A DNA stretch of 64,000 nt from Tamlana sp. 2_MG-2023 (lineage in GTDB: Bacteria; Bacteroidota; Bacteroidia; Flavobacteriales; Flavobacteriaceae), in contig NZ_JAUOSF010000003.1 of assembly GCF_030548465.1 (NCBI RefSeq), forward strand, positions 372,001 to 436,000, read 5' to 3'. Under the pieces are notes generated by a model. That model saw only the letters and a list, made by a program, of their open reading frames with translations, did not search any database and was not told the DNA's origin. Below are positions 17,343-25,426 of the stretch, piece after piece. Numbering within the stretch: position 1 is the stretch's first letter; every line of letters begins with the position of its first letter. The position numbers and the translations under genes were made by a program.

Positions 17343-19118
17343 TTAATTTATGGCATCGCCACGCAAGGCCCTAAAGTGCTTTCTAGATTCTACGAAGTAA
17401 ATACTGTCGGCGTGATTAAAAATGATTTTCTCATATAAATCTTTCGCTTTTTTGGGGTCATTTAAGTGGTATTCGTAAATTTTTGCGAGGTTAAAATAGG
17501 CGTCGTCAATTAAAATTCCATCGCGATAATTGGCGATAATAGCTTCGTAATTATTTCTGGCTTTGTCAAATTGAGTTCCTATTTCATACAATTGAGCTTG
17601 CTTGTATAAGGTTTGAGCGATTATAGGTTCCGTTTTATGTTCCTCTAAAATTTTATCTAATAAAATAATCGCTTCATCATTTCTGTTTTGAAAGGCTAGC
17701 AAATCGGCTTTAGCATAAATTTTTAAAGCAGTTTGAAGCGAGTCTTCATATTTGTTATCGGTTATCAGTAATTTTAAATCTAAGGCGTCATTGGCAATCA
17801 ATTGCGAGGTTGATGATTTTAAAATTTTAAGCTGTGATTCTGCCCATTTGAAATCCCCTTTATAATAGCTTGCTTTTGCAACTTTAAAACGTGCTTCTTG
17901 AGAAATAGTACTGTTTTTTAAGTTCCTTTGTATTTGGGTATAGTAAATTAAAGCTTTGTTGAATTTTTCCTGAATCACCAAAATATCACCCAGTTTAAGT
18001 TTAACCTGGGCCTGCTCAAGTTTGTTTAAAGGCGCCTCAAGGGTGTCTTCTAAGAAGCTGATGGCTTCATCTGTTTCATTTAAATAAAAGGCTAGAAAAT
18101 TGGCATAAGCAATTTGTAAATCAAGCGATTTGTCTTTATTTGGGTATTCTGATATGAGCGTCTGGAATGATTCTTTTATACGAGGGTAATCATTTTTATT
18201 GCTTGTTTTAATGTCTATTTCAAGAATATTGAAATGTGCTTCAAGTTTGGTGTTATCACTTTTGGTTGTTTCAATAAGATAGTTATAAATATCTTTAGCT
18301 AGTGCGGTTTCGTTTTCGCTACCCGCGATTTCAGCCAATTCAAAAATAGGGTGTAAGGTTAGTTGTTGTCTGTTGTAAATGGCCTTTTCTTGAATAAATG
18401 CTTTTTTGTATTCTTTTTGTTGAATAAATAACCAACTTAAAAGTGAGTTCCAAAGTGATTTTGGATCTTGCTGCATTTTTTTAAGCAATATTTTTTTGAA
18501 TAAAATATTGTTTTCATTCTCACTATCTTCACTTATAAAGTCGTTAATTGCACGTTTAACATCGCTTAAAACGGAAGGGTTAGATTCGGCATATTCAATA
18601 TAGCTGGTAAACATTTTTTCAATCTGCCCTTGCTCTCCATAAATTTGAGCGAGTTGCACACTGAAATTGAAATTCGGATTAATAACCATGGCTTTTTCGT
18701 AAGCTGTCGCAGCTTCATTTAAAAGCGAGTGGTTTTGAAATCCTCGTGCGATTGCAAAGACATGAGTTGGGCGTTCATCTAGAGCATCAAGGGCTTTTTT
18801 ATAATAGGCCTCTGCTGATTTTTGATCTTTGCTTAGTTGATAGTTATACCCCATTTCTACATAAAATGCAGGATATTGCACGCGTTTCATGATAGATTCT
18901 AGAAAGGCGTTGGCTTCTGTATATTGTTCCAGTTGCTGCTGTGAGCTAACAATTTGATTGATGTAATTGACGTTGGAAGGCGAGCTATCATAAAGCTTTT
19001 GGTAGGCAATTAAAGCTTTTTCGTAGTCTCCATTTTTATAGTATTCCTTGGCTAGAATGTCTTCTTGCGCCCATAAGGAGTGGCCTACTATTAAGAAAAG
19101 TATCAGGAAACGCTTCAT
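17343..19118 (-). CDS. Secreted or periplasmic tetratricopeptide repeat protein
   Basis: The 591-residue protein has a signal peptide (MKRFLILFLIVGHSLWAQ). The rest is arrays of TPR helices, clear at residues ~20-160 (YYKNGDYEKALIAYQKLY, YYKKALDAL) and again at ~370-590 (LYKQAQLYEIGTQFDKARNN, ending with a motif like those in outer-membrane assembly TPR proteins). TPRs mediate protein-protein contacts; the partner is unknown. It heads the DUF4286-rsmA-mgtE cluster. A strong hairpin between it and the small-peptide gene at 19297 isolates it from upstream transcription. Confidence 0.92.
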   Translation of the reverse strand: MKRFLILFLIVGHSLWAQEDILAKEYYKNGDYEKALIAYQKLYDSSPSNVNYINQIVSSQQQLEQYTEANAFLESIMKRVQYPAFYVEMGYNYQLSKDQKSAEAYYKKALDALDERPTHVFAIARGFQNHSLLNEAATAYEKAMVINPNFNFSVQLAQIYGEQGQIEKMFTSYIEYAESNPSVLSDVKRAINDFISEDSENENNILFKKILLKKMQQDPKSLWNSLLSWLFIQQKEYKKAFIQEKAIYNRQQLTLHPIFELAEIAGSENETALAKDIYNYLIETTKSDNTKLEAHFNILEIDIKTSNKNDYPRIKESFQTLISEYPNKDKSLDLQIAYANFLAFYLNETDEAISFLEDTLEAPLNKLEQAQVKLKLGDILVIQEKFNKALIYYTQIQRNLKNSTISQEARFKVAKASYYKGDFKWAESQLKILKSSTSQLIANDALDLKLLITDNKYEDSLQTALKIYAKADLLAFQNRNDEAIILLDKILEEHKTEPIIAQTLYKQAQLYEIGTQFDKARNNYEAIIANYRDGILIDDAYFNLAKIYEYHLNDPKKAKDLYEKIIFNHADSIYFVESRKHFRALRGDAIN

Positions 19119-19194
19119 GAGGGCAAAGATACTAAATGTAGTACTTGAATTTTATGGGCTTTGGTACTTTCTGAAGTTTTGCTTACACGGTTGT

Positions 19195-19237
19195 AAAAAA
19201 AAAGTGGTTTTAAAAGCGTTTAACTTTTAAAACCACT
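19195..19237 (-). terminator. Strong terminator of the 37-residue peptide gene
   Basis: AGTGGTTTTAAAAG and CTTTTAAAACCACT form a perfect 14-bp stem with a 7-nt loop. The A run to its left is a T run on the minus strand. It lies 60 nt after the small gene at 19297. Confidence 0.85.
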
Positions 19238-19296
19238 ATGGTGTTAAAGCTATAATAAAACTTTATATTATAGCTGTGATAGATCGATTAATTTAA

Positions 19297-19410
19297 CTAT
19301 TGCATGACAACGATGTACATCATCATTAGGGTTCCTAAGGTAACCCCTGTAAAGAATACGTAGTTAAATTGTTTGTCTTTGTCTGCTAAAATTTCTTTTA
19401 GTTTGTTCAT
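19297..19410 (-). CDS. 37-residue single-helix membrane peptide
   Basis: A short frame reads MNKLKEILADKDKQFNYVFF and continues with a hydrophobic segment (TGVTLGTLMMMYIVVMQ) to a TAG stop. It has an amphipathic, charged N-terminus followed by one transmembrane helix, like known small membrane regulators and respiratory accessory peptides. It has its own perfect-stem terminator 60 nt downstream and occupies an otherwise empty gap, which argues that it is a real gene. No function can be assigned. Confidence 0.6.
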   Translation of the reverse strand: MNKLKEILADKDKQFNYVFFTGVTLGTLMMMYIVVMQ

Positions 19411-19531
19411 TGTTATTGGGTAATAGTGGTTGTGTGGGGCAAATATATGGAAATATCTAGATATTGAAAGCAGATTATTAAATCAAAATGATGTTTTAGC
19501 ATTTTTACACCCTATAAATTCCCAATATATC

Positions 19532-19561
19532 AAAAAAATGCCCGAATAAAATTCGGGCATA
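19532..19561 (-). terminator. Terminator of the 42-residue peptide gene
   Basis: ATGCCCGAAT and ATTCGGGCAT pair with a 3-nt loop; the A7 run on the plus-strand left side is a T7 run on the minus strand. It lies about 135 nt beyond the peptide stop at 19696. Confidence 0.8.
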
Positions 19562-19695
19562 GACCAATCAAAATAATTTGTATTGCTACTATTAAATTAA
19601 ACACTCGATTGGGGACTATCGTTAGTTTCCTGTCTTTACAAGAAAATTTTTATTAATATATGATTTGTATTTTAAACGACTATCAATGATTTTTA

Positions 19696-19824
19696 TTATT
19701 TATCTACAGATGTACTGATACTTGTACTGTTATCAGTTTCAAAAAATTCAAAATCTGGAGATAATACTTGACTAGCAAAAAAAATGAGAGCAATTAATAG
19801 CCCAAGACGTATTAGGTTTTTCAT
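19696..19824 (-). CDS. 42-residue signal-anchored or secreted peptide
   Basis: I prefer the ATG at 19824, giving MKNLIRLGLLIALIFFASQV followed by a short acidic and Ser/Thr-rich tail (SPDFEFFETDNSTSISTSVDK). A longer frame begins 19 codons upstream but lacks a signal-like start. The peptide is a basic N-region, one hydrophobic helix and a polar tail, so it is either a cleaved secreted peptide or a single-pass membrane peptide. It has a terminator downstream and lies between the serS terminator and the 37-residue peptide gene. Function unknown. Confidence 0.5.
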   Translation of the reverse strand: MKNLIRLGLLIALIFFASQVLSPDFEFFETDNSTSISTSVDK

Positions 19825-19881
19825 GGTAGATAGTTTTGGGGGATTATACTTGCTAACTTGAAGAATAAAATTGTAAAACAC

Positions 19882-19929
19882 AAAAAAACCACATATTTAT
19901 CGTTGAATGACGAGAAAAATATGTGGTTT
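19882..19929 (-). terminator. Intrinsic terminator of serS
   Basis: AAACCACATATTT pairs with the ATATGTGGTTT arm through a long, slightly bulged stem, with an A7 run on its plus-strand left side (T run on the minus strand). It lies 65 nt beyond the serS stop. Confidence 0.8.
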
Positions 19930-19993
19930 GTCGATTTTATATTAAAACACTTAGTGTAAGTGTAGTTTTTTACCTGCTAATTATGTGGTTGCT

Positions 19994-21265
19994 TTAGTTG
20001 ATAATTTTAAAACCAGTATAGGGTTGTAGGATTTCTGGAACAACAATACCTTCTGCTGTTTGATAATTTTCTAAAATTCCTGCAAGTACTCTTGGTAAAG
20101 CTAAAGAACTACCATTTAAAGTATGGGCCAATTCATTTTTACCATCGTTATTTTTAAAACGTAGTTTTAAACGGTTTGCTTGAAATGTTTCAAAGTTTGA
20201 TACCGAAGAAATTTCCAACCAGCGATCTTGCGCTGTTGAAAACAACTCAAAATCGTAAGTTAATGCTGAAGTAAAGCCTAAATCACCACCACACAAACGT
20301 AAAATTCTATAAGGTAATTTAAGTTCTTCTAAAATGCCTTTAACATGACTCACCATACCATCTAAAGCTTCGTAAGATTTACTAGGGTGTTCTACTCTAA
20401 TAATTTCAACTTTATCAAATTGGTGTAATCTATTTAATCCTCTAACGTGTGCGCCATAACTTCCTGCTTCACGACGGAAACATGGTGTGTAACCTGTTAT
20501 CGTTACAGGTAGTTCACTTTCATTTAAAACCACATCTCTAAAAATGTTGGTTCCTGGAACTTCAGCTGTTGGAATTAAATATAAATTATCTTCAGTGATG
20601 TGGTACATTTGCCCTTCTTTATCTGGCAATTGTCCTGTTCCAAAACCTGAAGCTTCGTTAACCACATGTGGTAATTGATATTCTGTGTATCCAGCAGCCG
20701 TATTCTTGTCTAAAAAATATGCGATTAAGGCACGTTGTAATCGTGCGCCTTTTCCTTTGTAAACAGGGAAACCAGCACCAGCAATTTTGTTTCCTAGCTC
20801 AAAATCTATGATGTCGTATTTTTTTGCTAATTCCCAGTGAGGTAAGGCACCTTCGTGTAGCGTTGGAACCTCTCCTGCTTTAAAAATTTCTTCATTGTCG
20901 TCTTCAGAAACTCCGCTAGGTACAATTTCATTAGGTACGTTAGGGATTTTGTAAAGCAATTCATTTAAAGCTTCTGCTTTAGCGTTTAACAACTCAGAAA
21001 GATCTTTTGAAGTTTCTTTTAATAATGTCGTTTTCGCCTTTAATTCGTTCGCTTTTTCAACTTGTCCCGATTTAAATAAGTTACCTATTTCTTTAGAAAG
21101 GGTATTGGATTCGGCCAAAGTGTTATCTAATTCTGCTTGAAGACGCCTTCTGTCTTCATCAAAAGTAACTACATCTTCTACTAATTGAACAGCATTAAGG
21201 TTTCTTTTGGTTAAGCGTTCAACTACCAATTCTTTGTTCTCTCTAATAAATGCAACTTGTAACAT
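19994..21265 (-). CDS. serS: Serine--tRNA ligase
   Basis: SerRS is a cytoplasmic class II homodimer that charges tRNA-Ser (and tRNA-Sec where present). I chose the ATG at 21265, giving 423 residues beginning MLQVAFIRENKELVVERLTK; the extra 18 codons upstream are not family-like. The N-terminal antiparallel coiled-coil arm spans roughly 25-105. Motif 2 is seen around GYTPCFRREAGSYG. The serine/ATP site includes ISSVSNFETFQANRL, and motif 3 is LNGSSLALPRVLAGILENYQ. It is monocistronic, with a terminator after it and the AraC gene divergent upstream. Confidence 0.98.
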   Translation of the reverse strand: MLQVAFIRENKELVVERLTKRNLNAVQLVEDVVTFDEDRRRLQAELDNTLAESNTLSKEIGNLFKSGQVEKANELKAKTTLLKETSKDLSELLNAKAEALNELLYKIPNVPNEIVPSGVSEDDNEEIFKAGEVPTLHEGALPHWELAKKYDIIDFELGNKIAGAGFPVYKGKGARLQRALIAYFLDKNTAAGYTEYQLPHVVNEASGFGTGQLPDKEGQMYHITEDNLYLIPTAEVPGTNIFRDVVLNESELPVTITGYTPCFRREAGSYGAHVRGLNRLHQFDKVEIIRVEHPSKSYEALDGMVSHVKGILEELKLPYRILRLCGGDLGFTSALTYDFELFSTAQDRWLEISSVSNFETFQANRLKLRFKNNDGKNELAHTLNGSSLALPRVLAGILENYQTAEGIVVPEILQPYTGFKIIN

Positions 21266-21385
21266 GTCGTGATAAAATTTAAGGGCAAATTTAGTAAAAT
21301 GAATTTTAGTACATGACAAAAATTAGTTTAAACCTTGTTAAGTTTATTTAACCTTTTGTCAATGTTTTTTATTGGATTAAACATT

Positions 21386-21393
21386 TATATTTG
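21386..21393 (+). promoter_or_regulatory. -7 element upstream of the AraC-type gene (TATATTTG)
   Basis: A TAnnTTTG match lies in the divergent serS/AraC gap. If used, it would give a leader of about 240 nt before the ATG at 21640; no coding frame or clear riboswitch fold is seen in that leader. Confidence 0.4.
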
Positions 21394-21639
21394 CTACATA
21401 ACCTAAACAACAACGAACCAAAAAATATTCTATAGAGAAAAGTTTAAACCAAGACAAATCTCTAGATTTATTGAAGCACATTCTGTAATAATTTTGTTTA
21501 AAATTTTTCTTAAAAAGAGCTATTGCATTCGTGGTTTTTGTAAGAATTATGCCTTAGTGTTCTTTTTGTATTTCGTGATGAGCCATGAATAAACTGGTGT
21601 TTTTAGATTAAAAACAAAATAATACAATTTGTATAAAAT

Positions 21640-22716
21640 ATGAATTTATCAAAATGGTATCAATTTATTAAACCTAATTTTAGGTTCTATAAAGATGGTT
21701 TTTTTGAGTTTCCGTATTTAGCAAACACGCCCGAATTATTCATAGAATCTACCATAAAAAGTCCGGGGAGTAAGCATGTTCCTGAAGAACAGGTTGTGTA
21801 CAGGAATAACCCATTTATAAATGGGGAAATGCATTACCGGAAAATTGATGAGGGGCTGTGGCTTAGTATCACTAATTTAAAGTTTAAGTACGATACCGTA
21901 ATCAAATCTAGTTACGCTAAAGGAATACCTAGTGATCATTACTCTGTTACTTTTACAGTATTTGATAGCGAAGTGAAACTTCAAAACGTATTTATTGATA
22001 AAGTGCCTTTTCAAAGTAAATTTTGGAGCTTCAAAAAACCAGGTACCGATGTGGGTGCTTGTTTTTACAAAGAGTCGAAGTGCCAATTTTATATCTATTA
22101 TATTAGCCCGAGTTGGATTGAAAAGCATGTGCCGCTAGACGAGTTAGATTCGAAAATTCCGTTTAAAAAGTTTTTAGATTCAAGCAAAGGGTTTATTTCC
22201 TATCAAGATATTGTACCCAATGCCGAAACATTGTCACATGAGATACTAGATACTTTCAAAACATTTAATAAAGATCCTTTTAGTGCAACTATATTAAAAG
22301 CGCAATCATTAAGCATACTCACTACATTTTTTAAAAATGTTTTTAACGATTCGAGAACTGATAATTATCAAGAGAAAAGCTCTGTAGATTATAATAAGAT
22401 TGCAAAATGCGAACTTCTAATTTCTAAAAAGTTATCGAAACCTTTTATGGGTATTGATGCGCTTGCTAAAACATTAAATATATCGTCATCTAAACTAAAA
22501 ACAGATTTTAAATCGGTTTACGGAACATCAATACTACAATACAACATTGATAAAAAAATGGAATTAGCCATGCATCTTACGCTTAATACCTCAATGCAAA
22601 TCAAGCAAATTGCTAAGGAGGTTGGTTATGATAGTCCGAGTAAATTCACTGCGATTTTTAAGAAAAAACACGGAAAATTACCTTCTGAATTACGCTCAGA
22701 TACTTTGGAGGATTAA
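21640..22716 (+). CDS. AraC family transcriptional regulator
   Basis: The 358-residue cytoplasmic protein has a C-terminal AraC double helix-turn-helix at about residues 262-355. The first HTH is seen in FMGIDALAKTLNISSSKLKTD; the second is MQIKQIAKEVGYDSPSKFTA, ending in KKHGKLPSELR. The N-terminal 250 residues are an unrecognised sensory domain. A 21-bp-spaced direct repeat and a -7 element lie between this gene and the LamG-domain gene downstream, which is the usual architecture for an AraC activator and its target. The inducing ligand is unknown. Confidence 0.92.
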   Translation: MNLSKWYQFIKPNFRFYKDGFFEFPYLANTPELFIESTIKSPGSKHVPEEQVVYRNNPFINGEMHYRKIDEGLWLSITNLKFKYDTVIKSSYAKGIPSDHYSVTFTVFDSEVKLQNVFIDKVPFQSKFWSFKKPGTDVGACFYKESKCQFYIYYISPSWIEKHVPLDELDSKIPFKKFLDSSKGFISYQDIVPNAETLSHEILDTFKTFNKDPFSATILKAQSLSILTTFFKNVFNDSRTDNYQEKSSVDYNKIAKCELLISKKLSKPFMGIDALAKTLNISSSKLKTDFKSVYGTSILQYNIDKKMELAMHLTLNTSMQIKQIAKEVGYDSPSKFTAIFKKKHGKLPSELRSDTLED

Positions 22717-22870
22717 GCGTGATTTATAGCTTAAACTATTCTTTTCATTAAAAAGTTAACTTCAGGAAGCTTCGCACCCCTATTATTTTTCAAAACTATT
22801 TGTACACAAAATGAAGAAACTTAGTAAGGTGTAAAGAAAAGCTGTCAACTCAACGAAATTGCATCAAATA

Positions 22871-22907
22871 TGTCCGAATGGGCTATCGGTTTGTCTGAAT
22901 GGACTAT
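22871..22907 (+). promoter_or_regulatory. Direct-repeat operator candidate for the AraC regulator
   Basis: TGTCCGAATGGGCTAT (22871-22886) is repeated as TGTCTGAATGGACTAT (22892-22907), 14 of 16 identical, at an exact 21-bp period. The second repeat lies 20 nt before the -7 element TAAATTTG (22928-22935), so it occupies the -33 region, where no TTG box is present. This is the layout of an activator-dependent promoter. Confidence 0.7.
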
Positions 22908-22927
22908 TCAAAAAATATCTCATGCAA

Positions 22928-22935
22928 TAAATTTG
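22928..22935 (+). promoter_or_regulatory. -7 element for the LamG-protein gene (TAAATTTG)
   Basis: A perfect TAnnTTTG match lies 43 nt before the ATG at 22979 and 20 nt after the second operator repeat. Confidence 0.65.
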
Positions 22936-22978
22936 CGCGCTAATAAAACATTGAAAAATAATTAAACCACCAAATCTT

Positions 22979-25330
22979 ATGAAAAAAAACTACCTATTAT
23001 TAATAGCTCTTTTTTTGAGCTTAATGTCTTTTTCTCAAATATTAGATCAGTCAGCAACAGCTGAAATTGAGCCTACTTTAACTATTAATAACACTAACCC
23101 TCCGGGGCAATTATTTATTGCAGGTATTGAAGGGAAGTTGACTAAATTTAGTATTTATATTACCGATAATAGTGGTAATTATAACTATCAATTAGCCGTT
23201 TATAGTGGTGCAGGTGATACAGGTACACTTTTAGGAACAGAGCTTTTCAGTACAACAACTTCAACACCTCTAGGTGAGTTTGAAATATCAATTTCAGCCA
23301 ATATAGAAATGATACCTGGAAATACTTACACAGCTTATATTCTACCGATAAATTTTCCTAAAGAATATATGTCAATTGGAGTGTCATTAACTGATTCTTA
23401 TCCTAATGGAAACTTGTATTTAGGAAATAGTACGTATAATACCACGGAATGGGATATGTGGTTTAAAACTTATGTAACACCTCCGACGGCTACCCATTTA
23501 GATTTTGATGGCGTAGATGATATCATCAGACTAACTAATAGCTTCAATGCTTCAGCAAATTACACCATTGAAGCCTGGATAAAAACAGACACCGATGGAA
23601 CTATCGTTTATAATGCTTCTGGATATAATAATAGTTCGTTAGCATTAAGTAATGGAAAGTTGCAATATAGTGCACACAGGCATGGTTATCCAGGTTTGGC
23701 TGTTACGTCTAATCAAGTTATTACTGATAACAATTGGCATCATGTTGCCGTAACAATGAGTGCTCCAGCGACTAATAATGGCTTATGCAGCTTATATATT
23801 GATGGTGTTTTAGATAATTCTGGTGCACTTGGAGATCATTCAATTGCGATTGAAGCTTTAGCCATTGGAAGTTATTGGTCTCCATATTTTACGGGTTCTA
23901 TTGACGAACTACGTGTTTGGGATGTAATTAGAACTGAAGCAGAAATTAATAATGCAAAAGACAACGAATTGGCATGTGATTTAACTGGTTTATTGGCTTA
24001 TTATCAGTTTAACAACGGTATTGGTGCAGGTAATAATACAAGTGTCGCGACTTTAACTGATATAACAGGTAATGGACATGATAGCCCATTATCAAATTTC
24101 GCTTTAACAGGAACATCTTCAAACTGGTTAACTGGCTCACCGGTAACTTCACTTTTATCGCCTCCAAGTGCTGATTCACCAATAAGTTACGGGCAAAACG
24201 TGGCTGCCACAGCGCTAACGGCAACGCCAAGTGCAAATGGTTCAGGGGTGTTGTGGTATACTACTGCTACTGGTGGTACCAGCTCGACAACAGCGCCAAC
24301 ACCAAGCACAACGACTATTGGTGCTACTTCTTATTATGTAACTACTGTAAATGCTGATGGTTGCGAAAGTGAAAGAACCGAAATTGAGGTATACGTAATG
24401 CCACCAGCAACGCATTTAAATTTTGATGGAACAGACGATTATGTGAATTTACCAAATTTAATTGCCGCAGGAACTTCATATACGAAGCAAGCAATGATTA
24501 GACCACATGATATTTCTTCAAATGGCGGACACAATATTTTGTCAAATGGAAATGAAGTGTTTTGGATTTGGGATGGTAGTTTAAGAGCTGGTAATACGGG
24601 GAGTTTTGAAAACGTACAAACTGATGCTTCATCGTTAGTTAACACTTGGAGTCAAGTGACTGTAACTTACGATGCGCCAAGTACAACTATGAAATTATTT
24701 CTAAATGGTAATTTAGTTGATGAAAATAATAGTGTATCGGCAACTGTTGGGGGTAGCATACAGTTAGGTGCTTATGGTTCATCTGCTACTTTTAACGGAG
24801 ATATTGATGAAGTTCGTATTTGGAATAAATCGCTTACTGAAGCTGAAATTAAAGCGTATTTAGATTGTGAAATGAAGGGTGATGAAACAGGTTTGACGGC
24901 TCATTACAAATTTAATCAAGGTTATCATGGAATAAGTAATACTAATGTGGCTACGCTAACGGATAATGCAGGTTCAAATCACGGTACTTTTAGTAGTGGT
25001 TTTGCTTTAAATGGAGCTACCTCTAACTTTTTTGCAGGTTCACCAATTACAACAGGTGTTACTTGCGTGACATTAAGTGCTTCTAATTTTGATGTTGCAG
25101 CTAAATTAAAAATGTACCCAAATCCAGCAACCAGCAATGTTACAATTAATATTGGTAATCTAACCGGTGCAAAATTACAAGTATTGGATATTACGGGTAA
25201 AGTTTTAAATAATGAAGCATTAAATAGTGCTGTTAACAGTATTGATCTTGCAAAATACCCTTCAGGTGTGTATATCTTTAAAGTAGTTGCTAAAGAAGGT
25301 ACTGCAATAAATAAAGTTATTAAGCAATAA
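22979..25330 (+). CDS. Secreted LamG-domain protein with T9SS sorting domain
   Basis: The 783-residue protein has a signal peptide (MKKNYLLLIALFLSLMSFSQ) and an N-terminal beta-rich region to about residue 165. A first concanavalin/LamG domain follows (~170-345, with FDGVDD, NWHHVAVTMS and GSIDELRVWD). Then come an Ig-like segment (~395-470, ISYGQNV to YYVTTVNADGCESER) and a second LamG domain (~476-640). The C-terminal sorting domain (~711-783) starts with MYPNPATSNVTI and ends GVYIFKVVAKEG. T9SS carries such proteins across the outer membrane. LamG domains often bind glycans or proteins. Transcription is probably controlled by the adjacent AraC protein. Confidence 0.9.
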   Translation: MKKNYLLLIALFLSLMSFSQILDQSATAEIEPTLTINNTNPPGQLFIAGIEGKLTKFSIYITDNSGNYNYQLAVYSGAGDTGTLLGTELFSTTTSTPLGEFEISISANIEMIPGNTYTAYILPINFPKEYMSIGVSLTDSYPNGNLYLGNSTYNTTEWDMWFKTYVTPPTATHLDFDGVDDIIRLTNSFNASANYTIEAWIKTDTDGTIVYNASGYNNSSLALSNGKLQYSAHRHGYPGLAVTSNQVITDNNWHHVAVTMSAPATNNGLCSLYIDGVLDNSGALGDHSIAIEALAIGSYWSPYFTGSIDELRVWDVIRTEAEINNAKDNELACDLTGLLAYYQFNNGIGAGNNTSVATLTDITGNGHDSPLSNFALTGTSSNWLTGSPVTSLLSPPSADSPISYGQNVAATALTATPSANGSGVLWYTTATGGTSSTTAPTPSTTTIGATSYYVTTVNADGCESERTEIEVYVMPPATHLNFDGTDDYVNLPNLIAAGTSYTKQAMIRPHDISSNGGHNILSNGNEVFWIWDGSLRAGNTGSFENVQTDASSLVNTWSQVTVTYDAPSTTMKLFLNGNLVDENNSVSATVGGSIQLGAYGSSATFNGDIDEVRIWNKSLTEAEIKAYLDCEMKGDETGLTAHYKFNQGYHGISNTNVATLTDNAGSNHGTFSSGFALNGATSNFFAGSPITTGVTCVTLSASNFDVAAKLKMYPNPATSNVTINIGNLTGAKLQVLDITGKVLNNEALNSAVNSIDLAKYPSGVYIFKVVAKEGTAINKVIKQ

Positions 25331-25377
25331 TAAGGTTTAAGAAATCAATTATTAAATACGTTTTTACGTGTTTGCAG

Positions 25378-25408
25378 CGGCTGTTCTTTTTAGGGTAGCC
25401 GTTTTTTT
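25378..25408 (+). terminator. Intrinsic terminator of the LamG-protein gene
   Basis: CGGCT pairs with AGCCG across a long loop and is followed by T7, about 50 nt after the stop codon. Confidence 0.65.
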
Positions 25409-25426
25409 ACAAAAGCTATTAAAATA

